DNA of 64,000 nucleotides, from contig CALCXM010000155.1 in the NCBI GenBank assembly GCA_937905825.1, positions 1 through 64,000 on the forward strand. Reading direction: 5' to 3'. Numbering within the stretch: position 1 is the first letter of the stretch; each line of letters opens with the position of its first letter. Shown here piece by piece: positions 20,666 through 33,225 of this stretch. Below the pieces are notes generated by a model. That model was not told where the DNA came from. It saw only the letters and a program-made list of their open reading frames with translations, and searched no databases. Made by a program: the position numbers and the translations under genes. The DNA comes from an uncultured bacterium (GTDB taxonomy: Bacteria > Planctomycetota > UBA1135 > GCA-002686595).

Positions 20666-23464
20666 CTACCCGCGGTAGAAGGAACCGGGCAAGAACTCGA
20701 CTTCGCGATCGGAGCTGCGGGTGGGCTTGGGCTCGCCCGTGACCCGGCGCACCTCGGCAGCGCAGACCTTGTACTCGGCCGTGCCGGTCACGTTGTCGCC
20801 CTCGTCGATGGTCAGCAGGTTGGCGCGCGCTTCCGCGAAGTGGAAAGGCATCCAGATGCATCCACGTTGCACTTGCTTGGAGACCAGGGCTCGACAACGC
20901 AGGGTTCCGCGGCGTGACACCACGTCGACCCAGTCGCCGTCTCCGATCGAACGGCGTCCCGCGTCTTTCGGGTGCATTTCCACGTAGGCTTCCGGTTGCT
21001 TGACCTTGAGCCCCTGGGCGCGCCGGGTTTGGGTGGCGGCGTTGTAGTGGTACAGGGTGCGCCCGGTGGAGAGCACCAGGGGATAGTTGTCGTCGGCGAG
21101 TTCGAGGGAAGGCCGGTATTCCACCGCAGTGAAGAGTCCGCGCCCGCGCAACACACCCCCTTCGTGCAGGTAGCGCGTGCCGTCGCTTTCGTCGTCCGCG
21201 CAGGGCCATTGAATGCCGTGGCCGAGCTTCTCGATGTGCTCGTAGGTGATGCCTGCGAATTTGGGAGCCAGGGACGTCATCTCCGTGAAGATCTCTGAGA
21301 CGGTTTGGCTTTCGAGCGGAGTGCCCGCAGCGGCGAAGAGGCTGACCAGGATCTCCCAGTCGGCGCGCGCCTGCCCGGGGGGCTCGACCGCCTTGCGCAC
21401 CCGTTGCATGCGACGTTCCGAGTTCACGAAGACGCCGTCCTTCTCTGCGAAACAGGCCGCCGGCAAGACCACGTCCGTAAAGCGCATGGTCTCGTTGGGG
21501 AAGATGTCCTGCAACACGAGGAAGTCCATGTTGTTCAGGCCCTCTTCCAAGTGGCTGATGTTGGGTTCGGACATCACGATGTCCTCGCCCATGATGAACA
21601 TGGCGCGGATCGTTGTGCCCGCTACCTTCATCATCTCGTTGAGGTTGAGGCCGGGATTGGGGTCGAGATCGACTCCCCAGGCGGCTTCGTACTTCTTGCG
21701 CACGGCCTCATCGTCGACCCGTTGGTAACCCGGGTAGAAGATCGGAGTGGCGCCCGCGTCGTTCGCCCCTTGCACGTTGTTCTGACCGCGCAGGGGATTG
21801 AGTCCCATGGAAGCAGCGCCCAAATGCCCGGTCATCAGCACGAGGTTGGACAAGGCGTAGACGTTGTCCGTACCGTGGCTGTGTTCCGTGATGCCAAGGG
21901 TGTAGAAGATCGCGGCCTTGCGTGTGGTCGCGTAGCGGATTGCGACCTCGCGGATCACGGCGGCGTCGACGCCGGTGACTTTCTGCGCTTCTTCGGGGGT
22001 GTAGCGCTCGAGCACCTCGGGCAAGGCTTCAAAGCCCTCGGTGTTCTCCTCGATGAACTTCTCGTCGCAGAGCCCTTCTTTCAGGATCACGTGCGCCATG
22101 GCGTTCAGCAGCCAGACGTCCGTTCCCGGGGTGAGCTTGAGGTGCTTGTCCGCGATCGTCGTCATCCAAATCGAGCGCGGGTCGGCCACCACAAGTTCGG
22201 CCCCACGCTTGACGGCGCGCTTCATCTCCATCGCAATGATGGGATGGGCTTCAGAGGTGTTCGAGCCGATCACGAACATGAAGTCCGCATCGCGAATCTC
22301 TCCGATGGAATTCGTCATCGCTCCCGCTCCGAATGTGGCGACCAGACCGGCCACCGTGGGAGCGTGTCAGGTCGCCGCGCATTGGTGCACGTTGTTCGTG
22401 CCGAATGCGACGCGGGCGAGCTTCTGAACCAGGTAGTTTTCCTCGACGGTGCAGCGCGAGGAGGACACGAAAGCGAGGGCATCCTTGCCGTGCTCGGCTT
22501 CGACGGCACGCAAGCCCTTGGCGGCAGCGGCGAGGGCTTCTTCCCAGGTGGCTTCCTTGAGTTCGCCTTGCGCGTTGCGCACGAGCGGAACCTTCAAGCG
22601 GTCGGGGTGGTCGATGAAGTCGTAGGCGAAGCGGCCCTTTACGCACAGGTTCCCGTCGGAGGGCAGGGTTCCAGGGGGCGGGCTCGTGATCTTGGCCACT
22701 TGGCCCTTGCCGTTGTTGCCGTAGCCGTCGACGTTGATGTCCATCTGGCAACCGACGCCGCAGTAATTGCAGGTCGTGCGCACCTTGTGCAATTTTCGCT
22801 CGGGCGGAGCCTTCGCGACCAGCGGCATCTTCTCGGCCATGGCCCCCGTGGGGCAAACCGCGACGCAGCCGCCGCACAACTCGCAGGTGGTGTCGAACAG
22901 ACCGAGGGCGTCCGCGGTGGAGACGGTGGTCTCGATGCCACGCTTGGCCATGGTGATGGCACTGACCCCTTCGACCTCGTCGCAGTAACGCGTGCAGCGC
23001 GCGCAAGCGATGCAGCGATCCGCGCGGAACTCGATGTAGGGGTTGTCGTCGTTGGGCCGCTCTGCGCGAGCGAGGGGCAATGGCTCCCAATCCGTGGGTG
23101 CGCCGTAGGCCGCAGCCATGGCGTGCAACTCGCAGGGCGCGCCGTCTTCGCAATCGTCGTGCCCTTGGTGATGGTCCACCAAGTACAGGGCGAGCAGGTT
23201 CTGGCGGTGTTCGTCGATGCGCTCGTTGGCGGTCGTGACTTGCATGCCATCCCCGGCCTTGGTGGAGCAGGCGGGGGCCAGCCGGCGGGCACCTTCGATT
23301 TGCACAAGGCAGGTGCGGCAAGCGCCGGCGGGCTTGAGTCTGTCGTCGTGACAAAGGGTTGGCACTTGTCGCCCAGCCCGGCGCGTCACATCCAGGATGG
23401 TTTCGCCATCCCCGAAGGGCATGGGGACTCCGTCAACGGTGAGCGTCTTCTGTTGCGAGATCAC
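20666..23464 (-). CDS. fdhA: Formate dehydrogenase alpha subunit, predicted selenoprotein (Sec = TGA 22367..22369), about 932 aa
   Basis: Track ORFs 22367..23722 and 20666..22354 are in the same frame, separated only by TGA-CAC-GCT-CCC-ACG. Junction reads [36 protein letters not shown]. N-terminal 2Fe-2S/4Fe-4S NuoG-like region and CNYCGVGC cluster. Probable GTG start at 23464 overlaps the stop of the upstream NuoF-like gene. Confidence 0.93.
22319..22369 (-). promoter_or_regulatory. Bacterial SECIS element overlapping the Sec TGA
   Basis: Minus strand TGACACGCTCCCAC-GGTGGCC-GGTCT-GGTCGCC-ACATTCGGAGCGGGAGCG: 7-bp apical stem (22337..22355) with GGTCT loop and lower stem CGCTCCC/GGGAGCG. Confidence 0.88.
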
Positions 23465-25062
23465 GCGAACTCTCCGGGGAAGTATTGGATGGCGCTCGTC
23501 AAGGGCAGCGACGCAGTTTGACCGAGACCGCAGATCGAGCCTTCGATCATCTCCTTGGAGACCATGCTGAGTTTGGACAAGGAATCCTTGGCTCCGTCTT
23601 GGCCGCGCTTGGAGATGTAGCCGTCCAAGAGGTGGCGCTGGTAGGCCGTGCCGATGCGGCAAGGGGAGCACTGCCCGCAGCTTTCCCGTTCGAAGAACAG
23701 AAGTTGTTCTTGAGCTGCCCAAGCCATGTCGACGCTCTCATTGAGCACCACCACGCCGGCGGATCCGAGCATGCTTCCGATTTCGGCCAAGGCCTTGAAG
23801 TCCAACGGGCGCTTGCGTTCCGACGCGGGCAGGAAGCCGGAGCTCGCGCCTCCAGGGGAGAAGGCCTTGAGCTTGCCGATGTAACCGCCTGCCGCTTGAA
23901 CAAGGTCGTCGAGGCAAATGCCGAGGGGCATCTCGTAGACGCCCGGGTTCGCCACGTGTCCGCTGATGCAGTAGAGCTTGGAACCGGGCTGAGTCTTGCC
24001 GAGTGCTTTGAACCACTCGCCGCCGCGCGTCAGGATGCTCGGGACGCAGGCGATGGTTTCGACGTTTTGAATCAGGGTGGGCTTGCCCCACAGCCCGACT
24101 TCCGTGGGGAAGGGAGGCTTTTCGCGAGGTTGGCCGCGCTTGCCTTCGAGGGACTCGAGCAGGGCGGTCTCTTCGCCGCAAATGTAGGCGCCGTGACCTG
24201 AGTGGATGTGAAAGTGCAGCTCGGAGTAAAGCCCGGCGGATTGAGTGCGTTCGATGGCGTCCGCCATCACTTGTTGGGGGATCTCGAACTCACCCCGAAT
24301 GTACATGTAGATCTCGGTCGCTCGCACGATGCGCGCAGCGATCGCGAGACCCTCGAGCACCAGGTCGGGACGCTTCATCATGACCTCGCGGTCTTTGAAC
24401 GTGCCCGGTTCCGCCTCGTCGGCGTTCAACACCACGTAGCGTTTTGTTTCTGCTTGCCCGCGCACGGAGCGCCACTTGAAGGCCGCGGGGAAACCCGCGC
24501 CGCCGCGGCCCTGCAGGCCGGCCTCGTCGATCGCGGCGAGCACCGCTTCGTCGCCCATCTCCGTGGCGAGTGTTGAGGCGGCGCCGCTCCAGTTGGGCTT
24601 GCCAGCCAAGTTGATGGCGCAGGTCTTTGGCTTCGACTCAGCGGGCCAGACGTGACCGCTCCAGCGCAGGTGCTGGGGGACCTCTTTGGAGTCGAGTTCT
24701 TTCCAATCGCCCCCGCTGCGCTTGATGTCTGCGGCGGTGATCTCCACCAAGGTCCGGCGTTCTTTCAGAACCGCCGGCGCTCGATCACAAGCGGCCAAGC
24801 AGGAAGACTCCGTTGCACCCAGCCCAGCTGCTTGCGCTTGGGCCAGGATCTTTTCGGAACCTGCCAGACGACAGGAGAGTCCCGTGCAAACCCGTAGCTT
24901 CTTCTCGCTCTCACCGAGCAAGTTGAAGAACGTGTCCACTCCGAAGACGTCCGCGGCGGGAACCCCGGTGGTCTTGGCGGCGACGTTGGTGGCGTCCTCA
25001 CCGGCGGCGTGGGCCTTTTGCAATTCTTCCGGAACGGAAGCGCGGCGACTCTCCTCTCTCAT
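23461..25062 (-). CDS. Formate dehydrogenase beta subunit, NuoE-like/NuoF fusion (NAD+, FMN and 4Fe-4S binding)
   Basis: N-terminal thioredoxin-like 2Fe-2S region (CTGLSCRLAGS...SSCLAACDRAP), GRGGAGFPAAFKW, LNADEAEPGTFKDR, CGEETALLESLEG, ESCGQCSPCRIG. Confidence 0.95.
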   Translation of the reverse strand: MREESRRASVPEELQKAHAAGEDATNVAAKTTGVPAADVFGVDTFFNLLGESEKKLRVCTGLSCRLAGSEKILAQAQAAGLGATESSCLAACDRAPAVLKERRTLVEITAADIKRSGGDWKELDSKEVPQHLRWSGHVWPAESKPKTCAINLAGKPNWSGAASTLATEMGDEAVLAAIDEAGLQGRGGAGFPAAFKWRSVRGQAETKRYVVLNADEAEPGTFKDREVMMKRPDLVLEGLAIAARIVRATEIYMYIRGEFEIPQQVMADAIERTQSAGLYSELHFHIHSGHGAYICGEETALLESLEGKRGQPREKPPFPTEVGLWGKPTLIQNVETIACVPSILTRGGEWFKALGKTQPGSKLYCISGHVANPGVYEMPLGICLDDLVQAAGGYIGKLKAFSPGGASSGFLPASERKRPLDFKALAEIGSMLGSAGVVVLNESVDMAWAAQEQLLFFERESCGQCSPCRIGTAYQRHLLDGYISKRGQDGAKDSLSKLSMVSKEMIEGSICGLGQTASLPLTSAIQYFPGEFA

Positions 25063-25074
25063 GGTTCTTCTCGC

Positions 25075-25479
25075 TCAGCTAACGGAGTGCAATTCGACTC
25101 GGAAAACGAGGGTCTCGTTCGGACCGATGGAGGGGGGTGCTCCGCGGGAGCCGTAGGCCAGGTCGGCGGGAATCACAAAGGTGAAGTCACCTCCGGGCAT
25201 CATCAGTTGCAAGCCTTCGGTCCATCCGGAGATGACGCCGTTGAGCGGAAAACTGATCGTGTCGCCGCGGTCGAAGGAAGAGTCGAACTTCTTCCCGGCC
25301 AAAGTCCAGCCACAGTAGTGGACGGTGACCATGTCGGTGGGGCCGGGAGGGGCGCCGGAGCCCTTCTCGTGGGCCACGTACTTCAGTCCGGTGGAGGTGG
25401 TGGTGAGCTCGTCATCAGACGGCAGCTTAAAATCAGGCACGGGGAGCTTCTCCTTCTTGCCGAATAGGCGGCGAAACAT
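25075..25479 (-). CDS. FKBP-type peptidyl-prolyl cis-trans isomerase
   Basis: TDMVTVHYCGWTLAGKKFDSSFDRGDTISFPLNGVISGWTEGLQLM, IPADLAYGSRG. Confidence 0.95.
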   Translation of the reverse strand: MFRRLFGKKEKLPVPDFKLPSDDELTTTSTGLKYVAHEKGSGAPPGPTDMVTVHYCGWTLAGKKFDSSFDRGDTISFPLNGVISGWTEGLQLMMPGGDFTFVIPADLAYGSRGAPPSIGPNETLVFRVELHSVS

Positions 25480-25567
25480 GGTGGAATCCTTTGATGGAGG
25501 CTGGGGGCGAACAACTCAGCCCCCGAGGGCCTCAGGATACCGGACCTGCCTTGGCGGCGTGAGCAAA

Positions 25568-25624
25568 GAGCCCGCACAATCTCCCCATCCCGGGGGGAGG
25601 GCACGAAAGAGATTGCACGGGCTC
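25568..25624 (-). terminator. Imperfect inverted repeat between clpB and the FKBP gene
   Basis: GAGCCCGCACAATCTC ... GAGATTGCACGGGCTC, 14/16 complementary. Confidence 0.5.
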
Positions 25625-25692
25625 AAAGCGGAGGGATCACTCGTCATGGGCCCGGGGCGGAAGCGTTCCCGCCCCGAGGCGTGTTGCGCTGC

Positions 25693-28230
<2,538 letters not shown>

Positions 28231-28344
28231 GGTGCGAAGACTCCTGTTTTGGATTTCGAGGAACGCTCCCCCAGAGCAATGCCTGTGCCATGGGGTGAAT
28301 CCGCCTTTTTGATGTAGGCAAGGGGGTTTTTCGAAGCCGAAGAC

Positions 28345-28370
28345 TGCCATGATGGCATATGGACTGCCAT
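28345..28370. promoter_or_regulatory. Candidate operator: TGCCAT-G-ATGGCA dyad plus a third TGCCAT half-site
   Basis: Located between divergent clpB and the cyclophilin gene; read directly. Confidence 0.35.
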
Positions 28371-28513
28371 GTATGTTGACACTTCGAAGGCCTAGTTGGT
28401 CCTCCAAGGGGCCTCTCGCGAGCCGGCGCGGACTAATGGAGAGGTCAGCAGATTCCAACTCTCCGGCCTCCACGGGGTCCCAAAAGAGCCCAAGAGTCTG
28501 CTACCCTCCCGCG

Positions 28514-29416
28514 ATGAATACCCTTCTAAACCGCCTCTTTGCCGTGGGCGCCGCCACTCTTCTCTCAGGGTTGGCGTTCAGCCTCTCCCAGGAAACCAAA
28601 CCTGAAACCCCCGCCCCGGCAGAAGCAAAAGCGCCGAACCCGATGGCTGTCATCAAGACGTCCATGGGGACCATCAAGCTGGAGCTCTTCGCTGACGAGT
28701 GCCCCAAGACAGTCGCCAACTTCCTCGGTTTGGCGGACGGGACCTTGGAGTTCACCGAACTCAAACTCGAAGCGAGCGGAGCCGTGACCCCGGGCGACAA
28801 AGTGACTCGTCCGTTCTACGACGGCATCAAGTTCCACCGCATCATCCCCAGCTTCATGGCTCAGGGTGGCTGCCCCATCGGCACGGGCAGCGGCGGACCC
28901 GGCTTTCAGTTCGAGGACGAAATCAATGCCGATGCCCTAGGCCTCGACAAGGAGCTTGCCATGCAGGATGGCCAACCCCACAAGGCGCTGCTCATCCGAT
29001 CCCAGGAACAGTTTTCGGAGGAAGTGGTCAAAGTCGCCATCAAGAAGCTCGGCATCAAGACCCCGGAAGAGTTCGACCAGCGCAAGGAAGAGCTGAACGC
29101 GGCCCTCGCTACGTTGACCCTCAAGGAGATCTTCGAGCACATGGGATACAAGTACGATACGAGCCGCGGATCGCACCCGATGTCCCGGGGAACGATTGCC
29201 ATGGCGAACAGCGGTCCGAACACAAACGGCTCGCAGTTCTTCCTGAACATGGTCGACAACGACTACCTCAACGGCAAGCACACGGTCTTCGGCCGAATCG
29301 TCGAAGGCATGGAAGTCGTCGACGCCATGCAGAAGGTGAAGCTGGACGGATTAAACAAGCCTCTGGAGCCCATCACGATCAAGTCGATCCGCACCTTCGT
29401 ACCCCCGGCGAAGTAG
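28514..29416 (+). CDS. Cyclophilin-type peptidyl-prolyl cis-trans isomerase with a large internal insertion
   Basis: [61 protein letters not shown] ... [15 protein letters not shown]; ~90-aa insertion between these blocks. Confidence 0.94.
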   Translation: MNTLLNRLFAVGAATLLSGLAFSLSQETKPETPAPAEAKAPNPMAVIKTSMGTIKLELFADECPKTVANFLGLADGTLEFTELKLEASGAVTPGDKVTRPFYDGIKFHRIIPSFMAQGGCPIGTGSGGPGFQFEDEINADALGLDKELAMQDGQPHKALLIRSQEQFSEEVVKVAIKKLGIKTPEEFDQRKEELNAALATLTLKEIFEHMGYKYDTSRGSHPMSRGTIAMANSGPNTNGSQFFLNMVDNDYLNGKHTVFGRIVEGMEVVDAMQKVKLDGLNKPLEPITIKSIRTFVPPAK

Positions 29417-29450
29417 TCCAACTCGCGCGGCAGATCGCCGCCACAATCGA

Positions 29451-29488
29451 AAAGCAGCCCCGAGCGATGCGTTGCTCGGGGCTGCTTT
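29451..29488. terminator. Perfect 15-bp hairpin between convergent genes (bidirectional terminator)
   Basis: AAAGCAGCCCCGAGC-GATGCGTT-GCTCGGGGCTGCTTT. Confidence 0.88.
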
Positions 29489-29506
29489 GCTATTGGCGCG
29501 TTCGGG

Positions 29507-31732
<2,226 letters not shown>

Positions 31733-32138
31733 GGGAGATCGGAAGCGGGGATCGATTCGAGATTGTTCGCGGTGGTCTAACAGATCCGGTGAGGAAAGAC
31801 GCGCACCGAGCCTAAGAAGAGGTCGGCAGCGGCACAGAACCGGAGCGATGGGGGGCAACATGATACCCGAGTCGCGCCGTGCTCGAGCCCGCTCGGTCCG
31901 GCTGTGTTGGAGCTGGCGGGCGGTTGCCGGCTGGATCGGGAGCCGGGGGGCAGGCGCTGACGGACGGTCCGCAGCTCGGGCACTGAGCTGGGGTGGGACG
32001 CGGGATGACGGGGGGCTGGATGGCCCTGGGGGCTGGGTCCGAGGGAAGGTTTGCCCCCCGCGGTTGGCGCTCTGCAGAGTCCTCGCGGTCCCGAAAAGTG
32101 GCCGTCTCTACATCGAAAAGGACACATTTCGCCATTTT

Positions 32139-32183
32139 GTTGCAATGTGCAACGAATTTGATTTCGATTGGCAACATGTTACC
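32139..32183. promoter_or_regulatory. Two dyads upstream of the MarR-GNAT gene
   Basis: GTTGCA-ATG-TGCAAC (32139..32153, perfect) and GGCAACATGTTACC (32170..32183, imperfect), about 30 bp centre to centre, in a locally AT-rich patch. Confidence 0.5.
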
Positions 32184-32236
32184 CCGGGCCCCGCAACCCC
32201 ACGAGTCAACGAATCCTGCCCGCTCCCAAACTCACG

Positions 32237-33157
32237 ATGAAGCACTCCTCCGAGATCCAACGCATCCGCCACGCCACCCGCCAAATCGTCCGGGATCTCG
32301 ACTTCATGAAGGGCAGTGTTTTGCAGACCGGCTGCAGCGCGTCGGAGATTCACATCCTGCTCGAGTTGGAGAACAGCGGGGAGCTTGCGGTTTCGGAGTT
32401 GGCCGACCGCCTGCGTCAAGACAAGTCCACGGCCAGTCGCAACGTGAAGGCTCTGGTCAAAGCTGGGTACGTGCAAAAGCTGGCGGACCCCAAGGACAAG
32501 CGCGTCTACCGCTTGAGCCTGACTCCTGCGGGGCTTGAAAAGGCGGCGAGCGTCAATCAACTGGCGAACTCGCAAGTTGGGGAAGCGCTCGAGCTACTGG
32601 ACGAGGAGGATTGTCAACAGGCAGTGCACGGCATCGAACTCTACGCCCGCGCTTTGCAGCGCAGCTACCAGCTCTATCGTATCGTGATTCGCCCGGTGGA
32701 GGCCCGCGACAACGAGGAGATGGGGCAGATCATCCGTCGTGTGATGACCGAGTTCGGTGCCGTGGGTGCCGGGTACTCGATAGAAGACTCCGAGGTGGAC
32801 GACATCCACGGTGCTTATGCAGGGGACCGCGCGCGCTACTTTATCGCGGAGCGCGAAGGCACGATCCTCGGGGGTGCGGGATTCGCGCCATTGGAGGGCG
32901 AGCAGGGATCCATGTGCGAACTACGCAAGATGTATCTATTGCCCGAAGGGCGCAGGATTGGCCTGGGGCGCAAGCTGCTCGCGCTCTGCTTGGAGGAAGC
33001 GCGGGGCTGCGGCTATGAGCAGTGCTACCTGGAGACCCTGCGTCGCATGGGCCAGGCTCAACAGCTCTATGCGAAGTTTGGCTTTGAATCGCTCAAAGGA
33101 CCCAAGGGAGCGACGGGGCACTTCGGTTGTGACGCCTGGTCGGTAAAGCGACTGTAG
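32237..33157 (+). CDS. Fusion of MarR-family HTH regulator and GNAT acetyltransferase
   Basis: LAVSELADRLRQDKSTASRNVKALVKAGYVQKLADPKDKRVYRLSLT; YLLPEGRRIGLGRKLLALCLEEARGCGYEQCYLET. Confidence 0.93.
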   Translation: MKHSSEIQRIRHATRQIVRDLDFMKGSVLQTGCSASEIHILLELENSGELAVSELADRLRQDKSTASRNVKALVKAGYVQKLADPKDKRVYRLSLTPAGLEKAASVNQLANSQVGEALELLDEEDCQQAVHGIELYARALQRSYQLYRIVIRPVEARDNEEMGQIIRRVMTEFGAVGAGYSIEDSEVDDIHGAYAGDRARYFIAEREGTILGGAGFAPLEGEQGSMCELRKMYLLPEGRRIGLGRKLLALCLEEARGCGYEQCYLETLRRMGQAQQLYAKFGFESLKGPKGATGHFGCDAWSVKRL

Positions 33158-33225
33158 CTGATTCACGCGTCCCTCAACTTCTGCGCGCTAGATCCCAAGT
33201 CTCCTCCAACTGACCACGGCTTTCC

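Noticed and set aside
22354-22369. Interpretation of the split fdhA as a frameshift or nonsense pseudogene
   Set aside because: Frame is maintained, the stop is TGA at the known Sec position, and a SECIS-like hairpin follows. Selenocysteine recoding is the simpler explanation.
21305-23521. 738-aa plus-strand ORF
   Set aside because: Antisense shadow of the formate dehydrogenase genes. No recognisable domain, and the opposite strand has unambiguous FDH motifs; typical for high-GC DNA.
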